NCBI GenBank assembly: GCA_020061545.1
Contig: JAGUYA010000155.1
Location: forward strand, 1 to 7,042
DNA: 7,042 nucleotides
Direction of reading: 5' to 3'
Origin: Candidatus Omnitrophota bacterium
GTDB lineage: Bacteria > Omnitrophota > Gorgyraeia > Gygaellales > Profunditerraquicolaceae
Shown here: positions 1 to 6,457 of the stretch, in pieces
How positions within the stretch are numbered: the stretch's first letter is position 1
How the letters are laid out: each line of letters opens with the position of its first letter
Notes under the pieces: model-generated
The model's input: the letters and a program-made list of their open reading frames with translations, nothing else
Databases searched by the model: none
Told to the model about the DNA's origin: nothing
Position numbers and translations under genes: made by a program

Positions 1-941
1 CTCATCTTTTCATTTAGCTCTACAGAGTTGCTGAATCCAAACTCAGCCATTACCACGGGCTTACCTAAAGAAAGGAATTTCTTTGTTATGGAATCTATTC
101 TTTGAGTATTCTCGAGAAGAGCATTTTTACTAAAGTCTGTTGTCCCTGATGGAGGATAAAAATGAAAAGAAAAGAAATCCAGTGCTGATGAACCAAATAT
201 TTTAAATAAATCTTCATTGCTTATAGATTCAAGGTTATTTGTACTAATGCCTATAGTTACAGGGTGATTCTTATCCAGACCCTTAATATATCCGGCGACC
301 TCATCTATCCATTTGCGCACCTCTGACTCAGCAAAACGCCAATATTCCAATTCATTGGCAATCTCCCAGGCCAAAATTGTAGGGTCATCCCGATATACTC
401 TGTTATTTATAGAATTTCTTCTCTCAATTATTTGTTTTATACGTTTCTTAAAAGCTCTTATGCTTTGTTCATTTGTTATATTACAAAATGGAGCATGAAC
501 TTCAAAATATTTTTTTAGGGTTGCGTAATCGCTACTACAGCAACAATCTGTAAAAGTAAGTATGATATGCATTCCATTTTTTGAGGCAATATCAAAAATT
601 CTATCAAAATCATCATCTTTCCCCCAGCCCCAATCTATATAAAGCCTTAAAACAGAGATATTGTTTTCTTTAGCAGTTCGTATGGCCTTCTCCACATCTA
701 AATCCCAATCATCATAAAAGACTATATTAACTGCATTTGCACCTATAAATTTAAATGGCTTACCTTCTTTCACAAAACTTGCTTTTGTTAATTTAACCCA
801 GGGTGGGCTGACTCTAGCTTCAATAGTAGCTTCGTAAGACAGGAAAATAAAGAACATCAATAAAACTATCAATACCACCCAAAAAACAGATTTATCTTTG
901 AATGGTATTTTTTCTTTCATTGATTGTAAAAAGTTAACCAT
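1..941 (-). CDS. Membrane-anchored GH5-like glycoside hydrolase (3' end beyond window)
   Basis: An open frame of 313 codons runs from ATG (941-939) off the left edge without a stop, so the C-terminus is missing. Residues about 20-34 (FWVVLIVLLMFFIFL) form one hydrophobic helix after a lysine-containing start, so the enzyme is probably an inner-membrane-anchored protein facing the periplasm. The rest resembles a GH5/cellulase-type TIM barrel. FKFIGANAVN (63-72) is a first-strand motif, and VLRLYIDWGWG (97-107) and MHIILTFTD (124-132) look like later strands. ILAWEIANELE (189-199) holds the likely acid/base Glu197, HFYP is at 260-263, and PVVMAEFGF (295-303) holds the likely nucleophile Glu300. 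Both catalytic residues are therefore present, and retaining beta-glycosidase activity is expected; beta-mannanase or beta-glucanase are candidates. ATG at 920-918 (Met8) is an alternative start. It follows the truncated hydrolase by 34 bases and is last in the visible operon, which suggests trimming or release of the glycan made by the upstream enzymes. Family-level call is good; substrate is unknown. Confidence 0.85.
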   Translation of the reverse strand, partial: MVNFLQSMKEKIPFKDKSVFWVVLIVLLMFFIFLSYEATIEARVSPPWVKLTKASFVKEGKPFKFIGANAVNIVFYDDWDLDVEKAIRTAKENNISVLRLYIDWGWGKDDDFDRIFDIASKNGMHIILTFTDCCCSSDYATLKKYFEVHAPFCNITNEQSIRAFKKRIKQIIERRNSINNRVYRDDPTILAWEIANELEYWRFAESEVRKWIDEVAGYIKGLDKNHPVTIGISTNNLESISNEDLFKIFGSSALDFFSFHFYPPSGTTDFSKNALLENTQRIDSITKKFLSLGKPVVMAEFGFSNSVELNEKM

Positions 942-975
942 AGATTATATCGGTTTTCTTTTAAGTATTAATTTC

Positions 976-1401
976 TTATAAGTCTCTTCTATCTCTCAAA
1001 AGATTTAAAACTGCTTTTGCGCTTAATTCTGAATCCTCCCAGGGAGATTGTTTAAACCAATCAACTGTAACTAAAATGACCTTTGTTTGCATCCTCTGAT
1101 ACAAATCTAATATTCTGTATAAACTCTGCATCTCATCGCTATCCCAGCTAAAGGTCTTATAATCTATACTGGGATTCCAGGTCTCCCAAGGAACGAAAAT
1201 GCGAGTAATGGGTAACTGCATTTCCTCGATGCGTTCAAAATTTAATCTTATATCTTGCTCGTTTACCCCTATCACCGCCCGTGTATCTATTCTGATGTTT
1301 ACGACTTTGGACTTCTCTGCAGATGTCCCTGAAGAAATAATGAAAGAAAGCCCAAGTAAGCACAGTAAAATTTTATAGAAACCGATCCTTCTACTTATCA
1401 T
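976..1401 (-). CDS. Secreted N-terminal fragment of a TIM-barrel glycoside hydrolase (probable remnant)
   Basis: This is a 141-residue protein if read from the ATG at 1401-1399. A TTG at 1410 in the same frame would add three residues and overlap the preceding stop by four bases. ATG is preferred. A signal peptide is clear: a basic start (ISRRIGFYK), a hydrophobic core (ILLCLLGLSFIIS) and a likely cut after TSA. The mature part looks like the opening of a hydrolase barrel. It has VIGVN, then NFERIEEMQLPITRIFVPWETWNP, whose RIFVPWE part resembles a second strand, a WDSDEM motif, and KVILVTVDWF like a third strand. The frame stops after LLRDRRDL, about where such enzymes go on to the NE acid/base motif, and only 34 bases remain before the next gene. 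Neither catalytic glutamate is present, so it is unlikely to be an active glycosidase. It is probably a gene cut down by deletion, though a small secreted glycan-binding role cannot be excluded. The open reading frame is clear; the function is weakly supported. Confidence 0.6.
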   Translation of the reverse strand: MISRRIGFYKILLCLLGLSFIISSGTSAEKSKVVNIRIDTRAVIGVNEQDIRLNFERIEEMQLPITRIFVPWETWNPSIDYKTFSWDSDEMQSLYRILDLYQRMQTKVILVTVDWFKQSPWEDSELSAKAVLNLLRDRRDL

Positions 1402-1406
1402 ATAAC

Positions 1407-3056
1407 TCAATCAGTGATAGATGCCTTTTTCGGATTTATGCATAGATAATAAATTTTTCTCTTTCCCACAATACAATCTAAAACAGGAAGTTTTCTAAAA
1501 AAATTGTACATCCTCTCTTTTTCTTCATAAGAAAATCGAGCAAAACAAGGACCTGAATTTAAAAATTTAATGTCAGGATAATCTTTGTTAATCTCTCCTT
1601 CAGATTTTTCTGTTACAATGATAGCGAAATCACAATCTTGATAATCAGAATTTTGAGATTCAAGAAAAAGAAAATTCTTCAATATAAATCTATCCGTCTT
1701 TGAAAAAAATATATAGTCAAATATTCCGAAGTCTGCAAGTAAGGGTTTCCCTACCAGAAGGACATATGTATTTGGGAGTTCATTTTTTTTGTAATCAGAA
1801 ATAAAATTAAAAAAATTATGCGCTGCTATTGCTTCATCATTGATGCTCGGAGGCCTCACCCATAAATCATCCTGCCATTTAATTTTTTTACTTTTTCCTA
1901 TTCTATAAAATATACCTGGTAAAAATTGTGTACCGAAAGAAAGGTCAAAGAATTGGAATAATGATATAATAATCATTGAAAGAATCAAAATCACTTTTAA
2001 AATAGATTTTTTTATATTACTTATTCCTGCTGCAGTAATCAGAGTAAAGCCAATGAAGAGCGGAAAAAAATTCCTATTAAAACCCGATGTAAAGGAAAGT
2101 AGGATAAAATAGGGAATTACTAAAAAAATTATCAATAGATGTCTATAAGGGTTCTTTTTTATAAAGAAGGGTAGCAAAGAGATTAAAAAGAACACACTAA
2201 AAAAGATTGAAATATGTCTAACCACGCCTACAAGATAATCTAACTTGCGATATATAAATGATGGTCTAAAGGTATATATTAAACTTGTTATATTGAATCT
2301 GTTAATCAAAAAGCCCAAAAATGCTATTATCTTTTGAATTCTTGGAAGCCACCAGATAGAGGTGATTAATATAGTTAGAATCAATACCATCAAAATCTTA
2401 AATAAAGAACCAAATTTCCTTTTTTCTACAGTTTTATAAAATACATATAGTAAAGGCCCAAGTAAGAAAAATATTACACGGGGATTTAAAAGGATAGATA
2501 CAGAAAAAAGTAAAATAAAAACTACCAAGTGTTTTCTATCCGGAATTTTACTTATCTTAATCAAAGAATAAAACACAACTAAAACTGCACCAATTAAAGG
2601 AAAATCAACGCCATAACCCCGCGACATCCCAAAAAAGGTCGGATAAAAAGAGATAATAAAAGCAGCCAATAGCCCTGCTTCTGTTGAAAATAATTCTTTT
2701 CCTAATAAAAAAATAAATACAATAGCCAAAACCAAAAACGGGATATTAGAGAGAATTGAGTTATCTATATTATCGCCGAAATAATAATTAAGAAATGCGG
2801 TATAGGCAGGAAAAAGGTTAAGTTTCCAGCGGTATGTTGGAAAGGTAGCTTCAAATATTCTTTTAAGTTTGTCAAAATATCCTTTTAACCCGTGAGTCTT
2901 TATTTTAAAATTGACAAGGACTTCATGTTTCTGATAAAGTGTCCAAAATTTCTCAGGAGAAAAAGAGAAGTAATCTTTTTTTATCCATATGTAGTTACAA
3001 ATTATGTGAAAACAGCATAAACATAACAATAGAATAATTGCTTTTTTATTATTCAT
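1407..3056 (-). CDS. Polytopic GT39/PMT-like membrane glycosyltransferase
   Basis: This 549-residue protein starts at ATG (3056-3054). Residues 1-370 hold about 11-12 hydrophobic helices (for example 5-22, 104-120, 125-142, 152-168, 174-190, 193-208, 217-237, 278-298, 306-322, 328-346, 352-370). A hydrophilic C-terminal portion of about 180 residues follows (371-549). The stretch GKELFSTEAGLLAAFIISFYP (119-139) with SRGYGVD (145-151) matches the pattern of PMT_2/ArnT-type GT-C enzymes, which move a sugar from a polyprenyl-phosphate donor to an acceptor on the outer face of the membrane. The usual Asp-Glu pair of the first outer loop is not obvious; Asp28 just after helix 1 is the nearest candidate. 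Fifty-four bases separate it from the GT4 gene. Its TGA stop lies 5 bases from the ATG of the next gene, so the two are probably co-translated. Donor and acceptor are unknown. A polymerase- or ligase-like membrane protein is the main alternative, but the 119-151 motif favours GT39. Confidence 0.75.
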   Translation of the reverse strand: MNNKKAIILLLCLCCFHIICNYIWIKKDYFSFSPEKFWTLYQKHEVLVNFKIKTHGLKGYFDKLKRIFEATFPTYRWKLNLFPAYTAFLNYYFGDNIDNSILSNIPFLVLAIVFIFLLGKELFSTEAGLLAAFIISFYPTFFGMSRGYGVDFPLIGAVLVVFYSLIKISKIPDRKHLVVFILLFSVSILLNPRVIFFLLGPLLYVFYKTVEKRKFGSLFKILMVLILTILITSIWWLPRIQKIIAFLGFLINRFNITSLIYTFRPSFIYRKLDYLVGVVRHISIFFSVFFLISLLPFFIKKNPYRHLLIIFLVIPYFILLSFTSGFNRNFFPLFIGFTLITAAGISNIKKSILKVILILSMIIISLFQFFDLSFGTQFLPGIFYRIGKSKKIKWQDDLWVRPPSINDEAIAAHNFFNFISDYKKNELPNTYVLLVGKPLLADFGIFDYIFFSKTDRFILKNFLFLESQNSDYQDCDFAIIVTEKSEGEINKDYPDIKFLNSGPCFARFSYEEKERMYNFFRKLPVLDCIVGKRKIYYLCINPKKASITD

Positions 3057-3092
3057 AGATAGATTTCTTAGCCATTTTATGTACCATTAAAG

Positions 3093-3119
3093 AAAAAAAT
3101 CATATAGAACTTATGACTT
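3093..3119 (-). terminator. Weak hairpin with T-run at the end of the GT4 gene (doubtful terminator)
   Basis: Read on the minus strand, AAGTCATA (3119-3112) can pair with TATGATTT (3104-3097) around a 7-base loop, inside a run of seven Ts (3099-3093). The stem has one G-C pair and one G-U wobble, and it overlaps the GT4 stop codon. It could attenuate transcription into the GT39-like gene, but it is too AT-rich to be convincing and may be chance. Confidence 0.15.
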
Positions 3120-4448
3120 CCTCATCGCAATCAAACTATTATATATCCCTTCCATCTCTCTTGCGTTATCTTCTATGCTTTTAACCTCTGGCATATTCTC
3201 TCTAAATTTTTCTATAACATCCGGGTTATCAATTATATATTCTATCTTTTTCTGTAAGTCATCTGCATTCCCTGGATTAAATAATAGGCCGTTTATGCCA
3301 TCATTTATTAATTCCGGTATGCCACCAATTCTTGATGCAATTACAGGGGTCTTAGACATAAATGCTTCTTGTATAACTAATGGCGCATTCTCCAGCCATA
3401 TCGAAGGGACTATAAGTATATCGATGTCGGCTAAAATTTTACAAATATCTTTATTATCATATTCACCCTTATATTTTATTCGGTTATCCTTCTTAATCAT
3501 TTTCTTAAATAGATTGGGATAATATTCGAAGCCACTATATGGAAAAAGTTTACCATATATAGATAATTCAACATTTTTATATTTTACCTCTCTGAAGGCT
3601 GATATTAAAATATTAAGCCCTTTTGTTGGCAGTAAAGTACCGATATAACCGAATCTCAATATCTTAGACTCACTTTTGCTGGGAGACAAAAAATTTCTGT
3701 AATCGTATCCATTGGGAGAATACAGGATTTTATGTTCGGGAAATCCACGGTCAATAAATTTATTTTTGATAAAATTAGACGGAGCAATAAATAAATCTAT
3801 TTTCGAAAGAATCTCTTTGGTACTCTTTTGGAATTCTTCTATCCTATTTGATGCCCGCGTGTTTGCTAAATTAAAATAAGACTTTTTTATCAACTCAAAT
3901 AAAAAAGATGGCAGACTTTTTTTAAATATCCTGTAGAAATACATCGAATATTTCCTTATGCTTAATAAGTATTTCAAACAATCTCTACATTCCAAAATAG
4001 AATTTCTGCTGCAAATAGTAAGGTCCCTCTTTATTAACTGCCCCCTATAGCAAATCAGCCAATAATCATGCAAAGTGTATAAAACCGGGATCTTTCTTTT
4101 TTTAATCTCATCAATAATGCCGTGAGATAGAAATAGTAAATGTTGGATATGCACAATATCCGGTTTTATCCTGTCTAAAAGCTCTCCGAATTTTGTATCA
4201 ATAATATTATTGCGGTATGTATCATGGAAAGAAGCGCAGGACTTAAAAGTATTATTGATGGTGTAGGTTTCAAGGCTTTCGAACCTTTGGTGCTTTAAAT
4301 GGTATTCGTGTTTTTTAGTATCATTTATTCTAAAAAAAATAAAAATTTCATGCCGCCTCGCTAATTCTTTTGATAGTTTATATGAATATATCTCTGTCCC
4401 TGCCATTGTATAGGGGATAAAACTATGGACTACCTGCAATATCCTCAT
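3111..4448 (-). CDS. Glycosyltransferase family 4 (GT-B fold)
   Basis: This 445-residue retaining GT-B enzyme is full length for GT4. It starts at ATG (4448-4446), 9 bases after the GT2 stop, which implies coupled translation. The N-terminal acceptor domain opens with ILQVVHSFIPYTMAGTEIYSYKL (3-25), containing the MAGTE glycine loop of this family, and has DIVHIQHLLFLSHG (97-110) and PVLYTLHDYW (121-130). The C-terminal donor domain has LYSPNGYD (242-249), FGYIGTLLPTKG (266-277) and VPSIWLENAPLVIQEAF (347-363), which holds the EX7E pair Glu353 and Glu361, then TPVIASRIGGIPELI (367-381). Cysteines at 133, 146, 154 and 157 follow the HDYW motif in a C-x12-C-x7-C-x2-C pattern and may form a small metal or disulfide site. 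It should act at the cytoplasmic face of the membrane with a nucleotide-sugar donor. The sugar and linkage cannot be told from the sequence. Only the TA-rich 9-base spacer precedes the start, with no Shine-Dalgarno close by. Confidence 0.92.
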   Translation of the reverse strand: MRILQVVHSFIPYTMAGTEIYSYKLSKELARRHEIFIFFRINDTKKHEYHLKHQRFESLETYTINNTFKSCASFHDTYRNNIIDTKFGELLDRIKPDIVHIQHLLFLSHGIIDEIKKRKIPVLYTLHDYWLICYRGQLIKRDLTICSRNSILECRDCLKYLLSIRKYSMYFYRIFKKSLPSFLFELIKKSYFNLANTRASNRIEEFQKSTKEILSKIDLFIAPSNFIKNKFIDRGFPEHKILYSPNGYDYRNFLSPSKSESKILRFGYIGTLLPTKGLNILISAFREVKYKNVELSIYGKLFPYSGFEYYPNLFKKMIKKDNRIKYKGEYDNKDICKILADIDILIVPSIWLENAPLVIQEAFMSKTPVIASRIGGIPELINDGINGLLFNPGNADDLQKKIEYIIDNPDVIEKFRENMPEVKSIEDNAREMEGIYNSLIAMRKS

Positions 4449-4457
4449 AATTAAATA

Positions 4458-5426
4458 CTATTTACGTTTTATTTCTCCTACCAAAGATAATTTATCTGCT
4501 AAGCTCGAAGGCAAAAAAGGAAAAGTGCCGAATAATATGCCAAATAACTCTGCCATGCGCACGATGGGAGAATAAATTATCCAACTCAGTTTATAAAATA
4601 AATTTCTTTTTAACCTGCAAATATATACCGCATCCTGCCTTGATTCAAACACGATAACCACCAACCATTTTAATAAATTCATAAAAGACCATCTATTAAG
4701 GAGTCTTTGGCTTAGTCTAGCATCGTCAAAATATCTCTTTATAGTTTTTATAATAGAGCAGTGGATATTATGCGAGTGGATTACCTCTGAGTTAGGTTCA
4801 TATATAATCTTAAATCCCATCTCTAACATTCTCTTTGACCATTCGAGGTCTTCACCGAATTTGATATCAGCAAATGGATTTTCCAGTAAAATTTTCTTAT
4901 CTATTGCGCAACTAATAGTCTGAAATGATACGAATCTTCTTTTTTCTTCTCTGTGCATTTGATTATACTCAAAAAAAGATTTAATATATTTTAACTTTTT
5001 ACTTTCGTTAAAAAGATAATTATCGGCTAAAATATCTCGTGCATCCAAAGGATTGCAATCCCGGTGCGGATACATCTTACTGTAGGCTCCAGCCACCTTA
5101 TCATATATAGAAAAACTGAGCAAGAGGTTGCTCAGCCAAGATATATTTTTAGGCAAAGCATCGCCATTTAGAAACACTATATATCTACCTTCTGCAAAAA
5201 CCGCACCCAGATTCCTAGTTTTACCGTGTCCGAACTCTTCGGCTGGAATCTGGATTAAATTAACAGGATATTTTTTAGCAATTTCTAAGGTTTTATCGCG
5301 TGAGCCCGAATCTATTACAATTACTTCAAAGCTATATCTTGTATCTTGGTTAAAAACTGCTTCTAGTATGTCTGCAATAAATTTTTCTTCATTCTTAGTT
5401 AAAATTACTATGGATACTTCCGGCAT
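4458..5426 (-). CDS. Glycosyltransferase family 2, rhamnosyltransferase-like
   Basis: This 322-residue inverting GT-A enzyme starts at ATG (5426-5424). VSIVILTKNEEKFI (4-17) and EVIVIDSGSRDKT (34-46) form the nucleotide-binding half. EEFGHGKTRNLG (63-74) is characteristic of rhamnosyltransferase-like GT2 proteins. The metal-site region is FLNGDALP (85-92), giving Asn-Gly-Asp rather than a strict DxD. The catalytic-base region is FGEDLEWSKRMLEMG (190-204), with Glu192-Asp193, and IHSHN (216-220) lies downstream. The tail (about 255-305) has amphipathic and hydrophobic stretches (LLKWLVVIVF, LFGILFGTFPFLP) that could hold it on the membrane. An upstream start is blocked by a TAA five codons before the ATG. 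It lies 62 bases after the GT9 gene and 9 bases before the GT4 gene. It probably adds one deoxyhexose or hexose to a lipid-linked glycan. Rhamnose is an inference from the motifs only. Confidence 0.92.
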   Translation of the reverse strand: MPEVSIVILTKNEEKFIADILEAVFNQDTRYSFEVIVIDSGSRDKTLEIAKKYPVNLIQIPAEEFGHGKTRNLGAVFAEGRYIVFLNGDALPKNISWLSNLLLSFSIYDKVAGAYSKMYPHRDCNPLDARDILADNYLFNESKKLKYIKSFFEYNQMHREEKRRFVSFQTISCAIDKKILLENPFADIKFGEDLEWSKRMLEMGFKIIYEPNSEVIHSHNIHCSIIKTIKRYFDDARLSQRLLNRWSFMNLLKWLVVIVFESRQDAVYICRLKRNLFYKLSWIIYSPIVRMAELFGILFGTFPFLPSSLADKLSLVGEIKRK

Positions 5427-5488
5427 TTTTGCTAAATATTAATATCCTCTCGAATTATTTTTTAGTTAAAATTCCTGAATTAGAATTA

Positions 5489-6430
5489 TCAAAGACCATT
5501 TGCTTTAATCAAAACATCCATTCCAATCAAAGTTTTCACAGCTTTATACACACTCTCTAAAGAAATAGCATCTACCGCTTCTTGAATATACTCTCGACGA
5601 TAAAAAGCCTTCGCTAACAATGGGCTTACTACTTTGTTTGTTCTGCCATAGTCATAAATCTCTGTGGGGCTGGTACAGGTAAAAATCGCAACCGCTTTGA
5701 CTTTTAAAGCAAGTGCTATATGAAGTGCGAGTGTGTCACCAGTAACAATTAGGTCGCATTCACTTATATCATTTACATATTTATGAACCGCTTCTCTCTG
5801 CTCGAAAAATCTAACTTCAAAACCATCCATTTGTAAAATATTGCCTAATTGGGCATATTTATTCCATCTCTTAGTGGGCCACCTATCATCTGCCCTATTC
5901 TCTATTCCAACTAATATTTTTTCTCTATTATTTTTATTTATACTGTTAGATTTGCTTTCTTGATTAAGCACATATTCCTCGCCCTTGAATTCCTTGCCAA
6001 CCATAGTAAAAATAATTTCTTGATATGTCTTAGTATTATTTTGTTTTAAATAATCAGCTTTTTCTTTATTATGTTTTGAGATAAGACCCATATCAAACCA
6101 TTTACTTGCGGACTCTGTATATGCCAGTCCTCCAAAAGAATCTAAAAATGAACCGATAAGTGTAGTTTTATTTACTATGGTAGCTAATCTTGCTGCTTCA
6201 AAGTCATCATCAAGACATAAAACTAAATCAAAAGATATATTACGCAACGATTCCTCTGCACATTCCACATCAATTACTTGTTTTAAAAAATTGTTATCAA
6301 CCGGCAAAAGTGGAATACATTCTTTTTTGGTTATCCAGTATACATCTCCATTTAGCGCACGAAGTAGAGCAGTTGTTCTTATTACGTCACCCATCGCACC
6401 TAATTTTATAATTAATGTTTTTGATGGCAT
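5489..6430 (-). CDS. Glycosyltransferase family 9 (heptosyltransferase-like)
   Basis: This 313-residue GT-B protein starts at ATG (6430-6428), 27 bases after the radical SAM stop. The N-terminus LIIKLGAMGDVIRTTALLRAL (6-26) is the GT9 hallmark; Asp15 corresponds to the catalytic Asp of WaaC/WaaF. DRWPTKRWNKYAQL (182-195) is the second-domain K-x-W motif. CDLIVTGDTLALHIALAL (225-242) and IFTCTSPTEIYDYGR (249-263) form the donor site. GT9 enzymes usually transfer ADP-heptose to lipopolysaccharide core. Here the typical D-S-G-P-x-H loop reads D-T-L-A-L-H and the usual FGPTSP reads FTCTSP, so this is a divergent branch and the donor may not be heptose. The linker at about 155-170 is rich in Asn, Ser and Lys. 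It is slightly shorter than WaaC-type enzymes (about 320-350). Its presence points to a Gram-negative-type envelope. No Shine-Dalgarno is visible in the AT-rich leader. Confidence 0.88.
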   Translation of the reverse strand: MPSKTLIIKLGAMGDVIRTTALLRALNGDVYWITKKECIPLLPVDNNFLKQVIDVECAEESLRNISFDLVLCLDDDFEAARLATIVNKTTLIGSFLDSFGGLAYTESASKWFDMGLISKHNKEKADYLKQNNTKTYQEIIFTMVGKEFKGEEYVLNQESKSNSINKNNREKILVGIENRADDRWPTKRWNKYAQLGNILQMDGFEVRFFEQREAVHKYVNDISECDLIVTGDTLALHIALALKVKAVAIFTCTSPTEIYDYGRTNKVVSPLLAKAFYRREYIQEAVDAISLESVYKAVKTLIGMDVLIKANGL

Positions 6431-6457
6431 AAATTTTAAATAAGTAACTTCTATATT

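Noticed and set aside
313..498. Plus-strand open frame of 61 codons
   Set aside because: It lies wholly antisense to the GH5-like gene, whose motifs are clear, and its product has no recognisable domain.
961..1010. Frameshifted continuation of the truncated hydrolase
   Set aside because: The other frames after LLR run at most about 15 codons to a stop (TYKKLILKRKPI) and show no NE motif, so there is no hidden catalytic half.
3175..3522. Plus-strand open frame of 115 codons
   Set aside because: It is antisense to the donor domain of the GT4 gene, and its residues mirror that coding strand.
5128..5442. Plus-strand open frame of 104 codons
   Set aside because: It is antisense to the conserved N-terminal half of the GT2 gene, with no supporting domain.
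5470..5481. AATTC-CT-GAATT inverted repeat between the GT9 and GT2 genes
   Set aside because: A 5-base stem with a 2-base loop is too small for a terminator and has no T-run placed after it; it is likely chance in AT-rich sequence.
6177..6443. Two overlapping plus-strand open frames (6177-6443 and 6190-6411)
   Set aside because: Both are antisense to the GT9 N-terminus; an AT-rich genome gives such frames by chance.
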